DNA of 64,000 bases, taken from NCBI GenBank assembly GCA_964030475.1, contig CAXIPT010000002.1, positions 1,500,519 through 1,564,518 of the forward strand. Reading direction: 5' to 3'. Both the position numbers and the translations under genes were made by a program. Source of the stretch: Tethya wilhelma (taxonomy: Eukaryota > Porifera > Demospongiae > Tethyida > Tethyidae). Below, in pieces: positions 12,840-24,444 of this stretch. The notes below the pieces were generated by a model. The model did no database searches. It had not been told where the DNA came from and was given only the letters and a program-made list of their open reading frames with translations. Position 1 is the stretch's first letter, and every line of letters starts with the position of its first letter.

Positions 12840-13215
12840 TATGCACACTTGCAGAGTGAAAAGATTCTCAATTTGATTTCCCCAGTAGCGAATAAATTAT
12901 TGAAGAGTATAGAAATTAATAACTGCTGAAGGCGCTTTTTGTCTTGTATCTAGCTAGAGGGAACCACAATGCCAAAAGCTGTTGAAGACAAAGAAACCAA
13001 GTATATTCTTTGAGAATACTCTCAGAGAAAATATGTTACAGAATATGAAAATTAGAGGTTTGGTACTTTAGTGATGGCCATGTTTTAGGCTCGATAGAAA
13101 GAGAATGGGCTGAAAGGTAGTGAAAAAACCTTTTAGTTTTAAGTGCTTATTTTATGCTGAGTTGAATATTTGTGTTTTCTGCCATTCCCATGTACCCATG
13201 CAGTACTGGAGAGAA
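12840..13215. repeat. Diverged copy of the dispersed B repeat
   Basis: Order of blocks (cacacttgcagagtg..., ggcgctttttg.cttgtatctagcta, ccaaaagctgttgaagac, gaaagagaatggg, catgtacccatgcagtact) matches 17330-17825, 19000-19420 and the inverse copy at 24445-24990. It lies directly upstream of the exons at 13501. Confidence 0.6.
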
Positions 13216-13500
13216 TAACTAAAGTAAGTTACACCACTGTAAATAGTCATATGGTCATTACACAAGACATTACAATTGTGAGTAGGCATGGGTTATAAGC
13301 TATACTGATTACACGAACAGTGATTAGGTTAACCCAATAGGCTGAGCTGACATGATGTACTGGAGCTGAAATAGTAGCTAGGTGGGTCATGGTAAGTTTG
13401 CTAAAAAATGATATGAAACTTATACAGTACCATCCTTCCATGATGTGAATCCAAGTGTCATTTGATGTACATGTTCTTGTGGTATTGTTATCATTTGCAG

Positions 13501-13718
13501 GTTCGACATGATTTTCGTGCAGTATTGGAGATAGAAGGTTCAGTAAATTCACTGAAGGAAGAGTGGGTTAGCATTAAGGAGAAGGTCCTGAAGCTAGCAA
13601 GATTGGAAGCGACTTCACGGCCAATCATAAAGAAGCTTCTAAAGGAATCGGATGATACTCAGAGTGAATCAATAGACTCTCCGGATGGTAAGTATTGATT
13701 TGTGTACACTCATACACA

Positions 13719-13765
<47 letters not shown>

Positions 13766-14500
13766 GGTGTGTGGTAAGTATTGATTTGTGTACACTCACA
13801 TACAAATTGTGTGTGTGTGTGTGTGTGTGAAAGTGTGTGTGTGTCTTCGGGTGTTGGTTGAATCCTTATTTTATATACATGTACGTCATCAGATTCAATA
13901 AATACATTCATCTATTTGATTCTCTCTCTTAGATCATTCCAATTTTGTGGTGATGGACCTGGTAATGAGGCTCCTATACCCCAGAGGGCCTGCAAAGGGA
14001 GCTGTCTTTGTCAAGAAGTTTGAGGTAAAGTTGCCTTGTACAGGCTACACATAATTATATTATGACATACATGTATATAGGTGTCTGCATGTATGTTTGT
14101 AACTAACACATATCCTACATGTATTTGTTATGTACATGTAATAAAATACTATCTTTATTCACGCAATATTTTATTCATGCAGACCATAGATGTAAGTGTT
14201 GATGATCAGGTGTCATCTATCTCTCAGGCAGCACCATATATTGTCATTGTTGGGCAGCCAGGTACTGAAGGGGCTCAATACTTCATCTGTGGTGAGGGAG
14301 GAGTTGTGTTAGAGTCCAAGTCATTTCTAGATGCCATGCTTGATCTGATAGCAGCATACTATGTTTTCGACATAGCCTACACAAAGCCTCTTTCTGGAAT
14401 ATGCCTCTTTCTCCAGCACTATGTATTTAACATAAAGGATGCACAACCAGTACCACCTTGCCTTCTCAAACTCACAAAGAACTTTGATAGCATCAATTAA
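13501..14500 (+). CDS. 3' exons of a spliced gene, uncharacterised C-terminal module
   Basis: Three exons join in phase: 13501-13687 (acceptor ttgcag, donor gtaagt), 13933-14024 (acceptor tctcttag, donor gtaaag) and 14183-14500, which ends in TAA. The product has a charged helical segment (VNSLKEEWVSIKEKVLKL), a short linker (VVMDLVMRLLYPRG) and a C-terminal module containing DLIAAYYVFDIAYTKPL then FLQHYVFNIKD. From memory that last module ends a multicopy group of metazoan proteins, some annotated as SAMD3-like; no biochemical role is known to me. Upstream exons were not found because the 5' side is filled by a dispersed repeat, so the start is unknown. A readable stretch from 13462 runs through the intron and is not used. 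Exon structure fairly sure, identity weak. Confidence 0.6.
13685..13850. repeat. (GT)n microsatellite with duplicated splice-donor segment
   Basis: Directly at the end of exon 13501-13687, the donor sequence gtaagtattgatttgtgtac is followed by (GT)n. The block is then repeated at about 13770, again followed by (GT)n. The intron therefore offers two near-identical donors about 83 bp apart. Use of the second would add GT-repeat sequence to the mRNA. Confidence 0.8.
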
Positions 14501-16130
14501 CTTTATTTACACAGACATGCATGTTTGCAGCTGCTTTGAAGTTTAATTTTGTTGTAATTATGCATAATTTGTAACGGTTTCAGTTGTTCTCTTAGTTCAG
14601 TTATAGTCTTGTAAATTATGTTTATTCATTGTTTCTATATGCTGAATTTAAACCTGAATGTTTCTTTTAGAGCTAACACTGCACAGGGTTGGGAGCAGTT
14701 GCACGAGAACTGAGTTTGACAGACCCTCAATTTGAATGCATTGAACTCCCACTTAGAGCATAATTAACACCTAGTGAGGTGTTACAGAACATCTTTTAGG
14801 GTGTCTACTATACCACGAAAGAGAACTCCCCTAAAGGTGTTACTGTAACTCCTCATTTTTTACAGTGTAGACTAAAATTTTGGAAAGCAAAGAAAATCAG
14901 TTAAGGCACTTAAGTTCTCAGTGTGTGATTAAACCATACTGTCAGTCACGGTGACAAAAGTTTACTTGCCAGTCTGTCTGACTGATGTATGCACATCTTC
15001 TAGGAGCTATGTTATATTTACATTGCATGACTTACACTTGCTTGCCAAGTATTGACCTGATCAAAATAGACTGTTCTGCTGACTACTGCATAGATAATAA
15101 TCTACACCACATGTGTTCACTGTCACATGTAGTCAATGGGCGTGGTCTCGAAGCTCAGTGCTCAGAGATATACAAAAGCCTCGACAAGTACATTGTTGAG
15201 CAAAACAGAAAAATTTGTGTTAACATCAATGATAGCTAGGTTCTATATATCAATAATTACTACCTTTGATTTTGCCACCAGACGGATGTGGTTATTCAGA
15301 TTATCCAGTAACTGACAGAGACAGACAGAAACCCAAATGACTACTGTAATTCTCGCTGCCCTCATGATGTGCCGACAGTTAAAATGCTCAGATTTTTACA
15401 CGGTTGTCCTATTGGTAATTAGTTTATCTGTCATTTAGTATGTAAACTTGTAATATGTATTTTCAAGTATGTCAATTACACACAGTGCATGATACGCCTC
15501 GTGCTGAGGAGCACTGATTCTGCACAGCTGTCATTCAATGAACTACTACAGTTCATGACATTTTAGCGGTGCTCTCACTTGTAGAAAATCACAGACTCTT
15601 GCAAGCCATGCGCCATGCATGCAGGACACACGAGCAAGCTATGCTAGGTACATTTAGCTTTAGTGCATAGCTATACTGTTTAGCAAGCTAGCTCGTGCAA
15701 CAAAAGAATGCCCAGCAATTAATGCATTGCAAGATCCACCAGATCTATATAGATCGCAGAGACTCCACCAAGAGAAGGTCTGACAGGGTGCGAATTCCAA
15801 TCACGTGTGCCATAACTGTACATATGGCCATATGGATCATGGAAGGACGATTTACTATCTTACACCGTGCATTTGCTGCGGAAAGCAGCCTCTCAATTTC
15901 TGGTAAGAAAAATAGCTGTTTATTCCACTCCTATATACTCTTGAAATTATGGCTCTAAAGTACAGTTTTCAGCAAGACATTGTCACCTTTGACCTTGTCA
16001 TTGCAGCATTGTTCTCAGAGGCTCTTACGATCTCAAGATTGAAGCGATGGCACCAAAAATCAATGAAAGATTGTATAGTCTTCATAAGCACGAATTAAGC
16101 CTTCCCTTTCTTGAAAAAAACTGTGACAAT
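14501..16130. other. Gene-free; contains repeat fragments
   Basis: 14680-14880 holds a short segment with aacacctagtgaggtgttac and a mirrored taaaggtgttactgtaactc, looking like an old transposon end. 15130-15370 resembles the ACCCTTGGTG-family interior (gggcgtggtctcgaagctcagtgctc). No gene recognised. Confidence 0.45.
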
Positions 16131-16260
16131 TAGCTAAAAACAAATCATAAGGAAGCAAAAAGTAATTCCAACCCAGGATACAAACAGATTTATGATGCCT
16201 CGCGCTAATGCGCTCGGCAACAAAACCACATGCATTCTCTTCCAGTACAGATACATCTGA
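16130..16260 (-). repeat. Possible tRNA-derived SINE fragment
   Basis: On the minus strand gttgccgagcgcattagcgc followed about 35 bases later by gggttggaatta resembles tRNA A and B boxes. No acceptor stem pairs, so this is not a functional tRNA gene. Confidence 0.3.
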
Positions 16261-16330
16261 GTGACAAGTTAGGAGAACCGGTATCCTATTACTTTTCCTA
16301 CAAATTGTTGCTGGTTAAAATAATGATTTT

Positions 16331-16582
16331 CAAGTAAAAAAACATTGGAAATGTAATGAGACACAGAATGGCTAAAAAATAAAAAGAACGCAAACAAGAT
16401 GGAATGGCTGTTAGAGTGTGTAAGGAATTCTTCCTGTGTGGGCTGCATTTAACAATCTCCTTATTGAGTCTCTCATTTTGCCCAAAGGAAGAATTCCTTA
16501 CACACTCTAACAGCCATTCCATCTTGTTTGCGTTTTTTTTACGATTTAGCCATTCCTACATTTCCAATGTTTTTTTTACTTG
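16331..16582. mobile_element. Palindromic MITE, family 1
   Basis: Two arms of about 105 bp, from caagtaaaaaaacattgg to the mirrored ccaatgttttttttacttg, both including caaacaagatggaatggctg and a ggaattcttcc inner end, with a short loop. Other copies are at 18386-18633, 19696-19961 and 25237-25383. Confidence 0.8.
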
Positions 16583-17830
16583 TTTGTTCTCATTTTCCCA
16601 TAATTCTACAAATTACATTTGAGTTGCTTGCTACTGAGCTAGTAGTCTGGCTAGCCAAACTCACTGAGCCAGTGGCGGGCTGCTGAGCTGGTAGCCTGGT
16701 ACTTGAAGTCACAAGTTGTGTAGCCTGCTTGATACTGAAGTGAAACACACATCTCAGTCATTTGCTGCATGTATCATAAGATTTACTTGTCTTTCTATAT
16801 GTTATTATAATCAAAGTCCTGCTCTGCGCACTTAAGGCCCGGGTCAGTAGAAATTTCATTAAAAAATTAATTGCCTAAAACAATCCTCATTTTACAGCAT
16901 GTGAAAAGGTTTATCCAAACTATTTTGATATCATAAGAAAATATAATCTTATTTTTTCATGTAACCAAAATTTTATGTCAAAATGATGGTTGATGATATA
17001 CGATTGAGAAGGAGAAATCGGTAGGTGTGCATTATATGGAAAATGTATCGTATCTCAGACCTTGATACATATCTTGCTATCCCCATGGAGATTTGAGGTA
17101 TGATTAATTAGACGATTAATTGGACAAAATTTGGTTGCTATGGCAACAGTTCTTCTTGACCGTTTAATTAAATTATTAATTTTATGAATATTAATGAGGT
17201 CACATGTCAATTTTTTTCCAAAATTTTCAAGATAGATTTTATTCACCTATGTTTAATTAGTTACCTTAACCTGACCCAGGCCTTAATGGCACTGAGTGAT
17301 TCATCTCTTAAGAAGAGCAACCAGGTATCACAAAATAGTTCTAGGCAACTTCAGTGCAAATAACGCACACTTTTGTGTGTGGAAAGGGTCGTCAATTCGA
17401 TTATTTAGTAGCTAATGAATTATGCATGAGTGTAGAAATTAATGGCGGCTATATGGAGGAGGCGCTTTTTGCCTTGTATCTAGCTACTCAATGAGAGGCG
17501 CTAAAAACCGATGGCAAAAGCGACTGTATACCTGAAGAAACCAAGTTCAAGAATCAGCTTCTAAAGTGAATAGTCTGAAAAAAGTTGAGCCAAGATAGAA
17601 AAAGAAGAATAAGAATAAGAAGGAGATGGAGAAAATTGGAGGTTTGGCATGTTTGTGTTTGTTACTTTAGCGATGGTTTTAGGCCATGTTTTTGGGCTCA
17701 TTAGAAAGAGAATGAGCTAAATAGTAGCTTTTAGTGCTTAGCGCTCAGTTTTTGCAGTTATTCACGTGAATATTTGTATTGCGCTAATTTGTCATCCGTG
17801 CCATTCCTGTGTACCCAGTACACTGGCGTA
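16583..17830 (+). repeat. Dispersed B repeat attached to family 1 palindrome
   Basis: Follows the palindrome and ends at ccattcctgtgtacccagta. An inverse copy in the same order is at 24445-25230 next to another palindrome, so palindrome plus B repeat probably form one element about 1 kb long. A second MITE (16836-17282) is nested in it. Confidence 0.65.
16836..17282. mobile_element. GGCCYGGGTCA-family MITE nested in B repeat
   Basis: Inverted ends ggcccgggtca and tgacccaggcc, each bounded by TTAA (16832-16835 and 17283-17286). The inverse B repeat at about 24990-25030 lacks this insert and runs straight across the junction, giving a natural empty site that confirms the boundaries. Confidence 0.85.
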
Positions 17831-18385
17831 AGAAGATGTTTTGCAATGGGGGGCTGAAGTTGCGGTGTTGGTGTAAGCCACAACCAATGTAGGGGGGTCT
17901 GGGGGCATGCCCCCCCAGAAAGTTTTGAATATTTTTAGTACTCTGAGATCATTTCTGGTGCATTCTGAGCCAAAATCTGAGCTAAAATTTTACTCAATTA
18001 AAGCTAATAAATTATGTAGATGTAGTAAGTATAAAAGTTAAAATTTTTCAAAGTAATTTTGGCATCTGGTGTTTCAGTGTAATCATGCATGACATTGTAA
18101 AACACATCACTAAGTTTTACCCACATTTTGGCTAGCTAAGCAGTAGTGACAGTCACACTGTGTTCACTGTAATAATGAGACAGTCTGTAAATCAGAAATT
18201 TACAAAAAAAAACCCTAATATTTAGCTAGCTGGCTGGTCCGTGGATGCAATTGCTGCGCTGTGATCCTGATACTGCGCATGCGTCAGAGACTCAGAGCCA
18301 ATACGTGGGAGAGGTGTGGTCTTCTTCTGGCACTGAATGGGGGGGCTTTTACCCCAGCTTCTTATGCCAGTGCCGTACTGGGAAT

Positions 18386-18633
18386 ACAAGTACAAAAACA
18401 TTAGAAATGTAATGCAAACATAGGAATGGCCAATCATAAAAAAGTGAGCAAACACATGGTAATGAGATTGAGTGAGGAGTTCATTTCAGTGTGTCACATA
18501 TGTTCATATCCCTAGCTCAATGACATTGTAGACACAGGAATGAACTCACTCAATCTCACAACCATTCCTATCTTGTTTGCTCACTTTTTTACGATTTGTG
18601 TTTGTATTACTTTCTAATGTTTTTTGTACTTGT
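18386..18633. mobile_element. Palindromic MITE, family 1
   Basis: Arms start acaagtacaaaaacattag and mirror at aatgttttttgtacttgt. Inside lies gagtgaggagttcatt with its mirror aatgaactcactc. A tract reading cactggcgtaag...tgccagtgccgtactg precedes it. Confidence 0.75.
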
Positions 18634-18999
18634 TTGTACAATTTTTTTCCTATAATGTCTGCATGTAGCGGGGACTTTGTGTCAGCGATGATGTTTTCTA
18701 AGGCAATATTATTAGGTTTAGTAGAGTTTCTAAAAGTGGAATTAGTCTCTAGCTGTAAGCTGAGTACTTACCAACAGCCCGTGAGCCTGTCATGCCCAGG
18801 CTACAGACAACAGCTGAAACAATGATTCAGCTCTAATTTAGCTGACTTCCCAACTGACAGCTATGAACAAAGTTAATACTGCATTGATCTGGTAAATACC
18901 CGAAGAACGAAGCAAAGAACTGAACACAGAAAACGATCGAGAGAACAGGGTAGAACTTGGTGACTTTGCTTGCAACTCGTCTTGCAATACATTCCAAAT

Positions 19000-19420
19000 A
19001 ACACACACTTAAATATGGAAAGGGTCGTCAGGCTAACTAGCTAATGATTAATGGCATGAGTTACAAAGAATGGCTGCCATACGGAGAAGTGCTTTTCACC
19101 TTGTATCTAGCCATTAACAGGAGACTCGAGCACACGATACCAAAAGCATGTGAAGACAATGGTACCAAGTTTGTTCGTTCAAGAATTAGCTTCTCAAAGT
19201 GAACATGCAGTCTTCAAGATACACTGAAATAACATAATTTGGTACCTTTGCAATGATTTTAGGCCATATTTTCAGGCTTGTTAGAAAGAGAATGAGCTAA
19301 ATAGTAGCTTTAGAAGCTTTTTAGTGCCAAGTGCTCAGTTTTTGCAGAGTTTTTTGCGTGAATATTTTTATTGCGCTAATGGGCCATCCGTGCCATTCCT
19401 ATGTATCTAGTACTACCGTA
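19000..19420 (+). repeat. Dispersed B repeat copy
   Basis: Shares atggaaagggtcgtca, cttgtatctagcca, ttaggccatattttcaggct, gaaagagaatgagctaaatag and ccgtgccattcctatgtat with 17330-17825. A SINE tail fragment (ttataatagcttaactagag) follows at 19423-19475. Confidence 0.7.
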
Positions 19421-19695
19421 TTCAATTATAATAGCTTAACTAGAGCCTCTAGTTTAAACACCTTAATTGTCATGTGAATAGACTACTTTGTTACATAGTT
19501 GTCATTATAAGAAGATAGCAAAGCAAGTAAATTTTGTAAGATACATCTCCAGCCTTCTGATATGCTTCACCATGACTTTATACTGATAGCATAGATTATA
19601 ACATAAGCTATAATATCCATGCTGATAGTGTACAAGTAACTACCATATACACACAAACTCAAATGTGATGTAGAATTATGAAAAAATGAGAACAA

Positions 19696-19961
19696 ACAAG
19701 TGAAAAAAATATTGAAAATGTAATGAGACAGGAATGGCCAAATCGTAAAAAGAAAGCTAACAAGATGGAATAGCTGTTTGAGTGTGTAAATCTTCCTATG
19801 GGCAACATGAGGGACCCAACGTGGGAAGAGAGTACTACATGCAGCCCACACAGGAATGATTCTGCACACACTCAAACAGCCATTCCATCTTGTTTGCTTT
19901 CTTTTTTTATGATTTGGCCATTCTTATGTCTGATTACATTTTCAAATTTTTTTTCACTTGT
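19696..19961. mobile_element. Palindromic MITE, family 1
   Basis: Arms from acaagtgaaaaaaatattg to the mirrored tttttttcacttgt, with caaacag and ctgtttg-type inner repeats. The loop is longer than in the 25.2 kb copy. Confidence 0.75.
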
Positions 19962-20139
19962 CAACTATAAAAGTAACTTAGACTAATTCAATAGGTAAAA
20001 TAAACAAGGGAGAGAATAGCTCATGGTGACATGACTGCATATAATTATACTATACATCAATTATAGAAAAGGAAGACTCTCCAAGCATGTTTTCTACTTT
20101 TGAATGCATATGCATGGTTACTGCTTGAACTATATATAT

Positions 20140-20528
20140 ACAAGTAGTAAAAATTTCAAAAAAATAAGTAGTGTAGGAATGGGCAGTGCAGTAAAAAGTA
20201 TTGGAACAAGGAATGTCTCAATTTCGGCACATGACTACTTCATTTTTATCCCTTATATGGATCCTCAGTGTGGATGCAATGATCTCAGTGTACAATAGTA
20301 CCGTAGCTTATTGTTGCATTGGTTCAAATTTCTACTATTCAGTTGACTAAGCAGTGGAGTAATATAAGCTTTGTAACAGACAGATAACTTAAACTCGACT
20401 GTCGAGCAAGAGTTGGGTATAAAAATGAAGTAGTCATGTGCCGAAATTGAGACATTCCTTGTTCCAATACTTTTTACTGCACTGCCCATTCCTACACTAC
20501 TTATTTTTTTGAAATTTTTACTACTTGT
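20140..20528. mobile_element. Palindromic MITE, family 2
   Basis: Arms of about 105 bp begin acaagtagtaaaaatttc and mirror at gaaatttttactacttgt. Both include gggcagtgcagtaaaaagta and ccgaaattgagacattcc or its complement. Other copies are at 44459-44828, 51925-52246 (diverged) and 63472-63830. Confidence 0.8.
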
Positions 20529-21736
20529 TCATTCACTTTTTTCAACACTACAGTGTGGAGACTATCAGAGATGGGTTAGTCCCTACAAAAAGCTTGGGCA
20601 GCTGGAGGAAGCTAATGCGCATGCGTATAATAATGCCACGTGGATAAAATTAATAATGACCTTTGAACTCTACTTACAAAGATGGCTGCATTGAAGTACA
20701 AGAATTTATACACTAAGTTTCAAAGCTCTCTAGTTTTTGTTTAAGCCTATTTATGATGAAAACGAGTATCAAGGAATGTAGTACCTATGAAAAGAAGTTA
20801 GTTTGTGCTGTCAAAGTTGGCTCAACACATTCTGGTTCTCTGGAAATGCTTTTCAAGTAAGTCAGTTAGGAAGGAAGTACGTACGTACGTAAGAACAAAA
20901 ATGGCACTATTGTGGCTTCCCAGTAGCGCTTTCTACGAGTGCTGCTGAAGGTTTCTGTGAGTTTTAGGCCTTTCATACAATTGGTAACCTGTCAGAGGGA
21001 GCCTTTGAGCAAGTTTGAAGACTCTACTTTGTTTTGCTAGATTTTTATGATCATAAACATTTTGTATTGTGTCTATGGGACAGGCGGCCCATTCCTACTA
21101 TACGTACTACCGTAAACACTACTTATTTTTTTGAAATTTTTACTACTTGTTCATTCACTTTTTTCAACACTACAGTGTGGAGACTATCAGAGATGGGTTA
21201 GTCCCTACAAAAAGCTTGGGCAGCTGGAGGAAGCTAATGCGCATGCGTATAATAATGCCACGTGGATAAAATTAATAATGACCTTTGAACTCTACTTACA
21301 AAGATGGCTGCATTGAAGTACAAGAATTTATACACTAAGTTTCAAAGCTCTCTAGTTTTTGTTTAAGCCTATTTATGATGAAAACGAGTATCAAGGAATG
21401 TAGTACCTATGAAAAGAAGTTAGTTTGTGCTGTCAAAGTTGGCTCAACACATTCTGGTTCTCTGGAAATGCTTTTCAAGTAAGTCAGTTAGGAAGGAAGT
21501 ACGTACGTACGTAAGAACAAAAATGGCACTATTGTGGCTTCCCAGTAGCGCTTTCTACGAGTGCTGCTGAAGGTTTCTGTGAGTTTTAGGCCTTTCATAC
21601 AATTGGTAACCTGTCAGAGGGAGCCTTTGAGCAAGTTTGAAGACTCTACTTTGTTTTGCTAGATTTTTATGATCATAAACATTTTGTATTGTGTCTATGG
21701 GACAGGCGGCCCATTCCTACTATACGTACTACCGTA
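20494..21736. repeat. 622-bp tandem duplication spanning a family 2 arm and its tail
   Basis: Bases 20494-21115 recur at 21116-21736, appearing identical by eye throughout, including a gtacgtacgtacgta run. Each unit begins with the right arm of the palindrome and ends ttcctactatacgtactacc. A related tail is seen inverted at 43840-44450 and at the window end (63831-64000), so this is the body of a longer family 2 element. Confidence 0.85.
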
Positions 21737-22701
21737 CGTATGATAGAGAGAGGTTTATATATTACCTGCATGGTAACATTTTGTAAAGTATATGCTTGAT
21801 TGTTTTTTGTAGCAACTTTAAACAATCTGGCCCTTATAATAACAGTGCATATAATACATAATACATCTACCCAGGAAAATACTCACCTAGCTGCTTAGTT
21901 TCAACTGTATATGATACAGTAATATGGGATGGGTCATAAGGCTAAGATATCTTTCAATTAATAGGTTCAGATACTAAATAAGGGGTATCCAACAAAGGTT
22001 GAGTATATACATTAGTTTAGGAATTCTTAATGGAGGACTTGCCTAGCATCTTTTCCTTCTTTTACATGATATGGTTACAGCTAGAACTGACCTGATAAAC
22101 GTAAAATTGTATATTGTTAATTGTTTTTGTACCAAGTATATATGAATAAAACCTTACATAATATTCTAGTGCAGATGCACTAATTAATGTGCTATTAATG
22201 CATGCACATCAAAATAACAAATAATTATGTATGTTTGTATAATACTTCCTACTTCTAATTTATACTGCAATAATTGAGAAATATGGTGATATAATAATGA
22301 TAATTATGCATATATATACACATTGGATTCTACTAAGTAAACTAGGAAAAGGCTTGTTCACATAATTTATTATTGTCAACTATGATACAATAATGAAGCA
22401 CCAATTTAAATGGTGCACAATTAAGCCTCAGCACACTCAACTACAAAATATTTTGTGAAAAGAGTGTATAGCTACATGTATGGTATGAGTAATATAATAT
22501 AATTGCTAGAGTAAATAACTCATAAAGATCCAGCTAATAGAATGCAGCAGTATTTTGACATTGTTTTGCGAATGAGTGGAATATAGGACTCTGGCATGCA
22601 TTGTTTTGACCTTTCTTACTCTTAATTATTGTAAATGTTTTGTTTCTTAGCATAAGGCTAATTAAAGGAAGTTCAGTAAGATAATTAATTATTGTCAACA
22701 G
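21737..22701. other. AT-rich intergenic, no gene seen
   Basis: No ORF of protein-like composition and no repeat recognised. The last part is the presumed upstream region of the gene at 22786. Confidence 0.5.
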
Positions 22702-22708
22702 TATATAA
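22702..22708 (+). promoter_or_regulatory. Candidate TATA box
   Basis: TATATAA lies 78 bp upstream of the ATG at 22786 and is followed about 30 bp later by tgcatcagttttcac, a plausible initiation region. Position only; there is no transcript evidence. Confidence 0.35.
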
Positions 22709-22785
22709 CCAGCTATATTATCATTGCATCAGTTTTCACTGATTGTTCACAGGTGCAATAATTGTCTCACATTTAGAGCTGAATT

Positions 22786-23724
22786 ATGGAATTTAAACCT
22801 GGCTCTAAACTTGATCAATCGGGTGATTTTGACAATTTTAACCAGAAGGTCTATAGAAGGAAATCCAACAATAGGAACTTGTTACTAATCGGTATAATTA
22901 TTGTTGCAGCTTTTGCAGCAGCCATTGTGTCTGTGTCAGTATACTTCACTGAAAGGAATCCTGAGACACCAACACCTAATGTGAGTGAGACAGTCACACC
23001 AACAACTGATGTGAGTGAAGCACCAACACCTGATGTGAGTGCAACTGTAGCTACATCTCCTGATTTTATCTTCACAACTGAGGAAACATTGATTTTCCAA
23101 GCTGATCTAATGACTGGTAAAGTCTTCATTGCCCCGAACAATGGACTGGTTCTCACTTCTCCTCTGGTAGCAGGTACTGGTGGAACCTGTTCCCATCAAG
23201 GAGTGCTGAGAATAACATTTCCTTCCATTCAACCTCAGTTACAAGTCTTAAAATTTGAGCTATACTTTGATCTTTCTCAAGTAAATTCCTCTCAGTTTGA
23301 AGGATGGAACTTTGACATAGCAGACTCTACCAATAACGGATACGGTGGTGATCAAGGAGACACATCTAATGCTGCAGAAGTTCACAACAAACGCACCCAC
23401 TGGTTTGTATATTCAAACACCCTACCTGGATACCTAGGTTATACGCAAGATGGATTGCTGGTGGACTTGTCTAGGAATGTGATAACAGAACATGTGACAG
23501 TCACAGTTGGAGATGAGTATGTAGCTTTTGACAACCATGCTGGATTCCAGAGAAGTTATCAAAGTCCATATCTGTTTACTCTTAGTGGCCAGACACCTAC
23601 ATATGGTAATATTAATTATGACATCTTTTTTAGCATGAATCGTGTTGTCACCAGTGCATTTCGAGGTGGAGTTGGACTCTGTCGTGCTGAAATTAAATTT
23701 TATTCAGCAATGTTTACACTGTGA
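22786..23724 (+). CDS. Single-exon type II membrane protein with Thr/Pro stalk
   Basis: Intact 312-residue ORF with no intron. Residues 1-30 are polar and end in a basic stretch (KVYRRKSNNR). Residues 31-54 are one hydrophobic helix (LLLIGIIIVAAFAAAIVSVS). The positive charge before the helix predicts the C-terminus outside the cell. Residues 58-92 form a Thr/Pro stalk of repeats such as TPDVSE, likely O-glycosylated. The rest is one extracellular domain with alternating beta-type hydrophobic pattern, a GYGGDQGDTSNAAEVH loop rich in Asp/Asn that could bind metal or sugar, and only two cysteines (near residues 136 and 304), which could pair to close the domain. I do not recognise a named family; I have a vague memory of similar GYGGD...SNDAE motifs in secreted bacterial proteins, so transfer is possible but unproven. 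A TATA-like box and an ATTAAA signal flank it. Confidence 0.85.
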   Translation: MEFKPGSKLDQSGDFDNFNQKVYRRKSNNRNLLLIGIIIVAAFAAAIVSVSVYFTERNPETPTPNVSETVTPTTDVSEAPTPDVSATVATSPDFIFTTEETLIFQADLMTGKVFIAPNNGLVLTSPLVAGTGGTCSHQGVLRITFPSIQPQLQVLKFELYFDLSQVNSSQFEGWNFDIADSTNNGYGGDQGDTSNAAEVHNKRTHWFVYSNTLPGYLGYTQDGLLVDLSRNVITEHVTVTVGDEYVAFDNHAGFQRSYQSPYLFTLSGQTPTYGNINYDIFFSMNRVVTSAFRGGVGLCRAEIKFYSAMFTL

Positions 23725-23762
23725 TGAAAACTTCAAATATATGTTAAATTGATGTAGCAAAT

Positions 23763-23768
23763 ATTAAA
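23763..23768 (+). terminator. Candidate polyadenylation signal (ATTAAA)
   Basis: ATTAAA lies 39 bp after the stop codon of the membrane protein gene. It is the common variant of AATAAA. Support is positional only. Confidence 0.4.
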
Positions 23769-23836
23769 TCTTATGTGAGAACAGAGTTTGGTTTTATATA
23801 ATATTATTGTAATAGTTGTAATTTTAATGTAGCAAA

Positions 23837-24029
23837 TACCGTAGATCAGGAAATTTTTGTCACTAAAAATTTTCGTCAACAATAATTACTGACAAAAATT
23901 AAACTCGGCGAAAATTTATTTTGTATGGCAATCTTTACCGAATCATCCGCAATGACAAAAATTTAACTACGCAAAAAATTAACAGGCGAAATATTTTACA
24001 AAACCAAAATTTCCCGATCTATGCTAGTA
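23837..24029. mobile_element. Small hairpin MITE (taccgtagatc end)
   Basis: Imperfect inverted ends taccgtagatcaggaaattt and aaatttcccgatctatgctagta, with internal repeats of gacaaaaatt and aattttcgtc. It is similar in style to the elements at 38199-38410 and 41213-41423. Confidence 0.6.
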
Positions 24030-24444
24030 TACAGGATGAGTTTCTGATTTTGGTTTTACATAATATAATACTTGTGGTGTGTATGTAGCAAATTGTATGT
24101 GTAGGATAAACTTCTGATTTTGGGCCTAGCTAGTTTGATAATTATTACTATGATATGTATTCATGCACGGTGAAAATTAATTAAAGCCTCAGTGCATTGG
24201 TGAACATACCAGAGGAGGTGCTACAACTGTACCTCATTGCTGAGCTGCATTATTGTCAATTAACTGCATTCTTTGCACGTGATGTTCTCTTCCAGGCAGG
24301 CCAAGTTAGAGTAGATATGGTTACCAGCAGCATGTCATTGCACTTGGCTGCTTAATTTGGCAATGATATACCAACGCTGACTACTGAAGTTCACTGCAGT
24401 CCCTCAATATCTATGCACTGTTGAGATTGATATTCCCAGTACGG

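Noticed and set aside
13669..13911. Minus-strand 80-residue reading of His/Thr repeats
   Set aside because: It is only the translation of the (GT)n microsatellite in the intron.
20509..21316. Two identical 61-residue readings beginning MKFLLLVHSLFS, looking like a signal peptide
   Set aside because: They lie in a transposon body and are identical because of the tandem duplication; the frame starts within an inverted-repeat arm.
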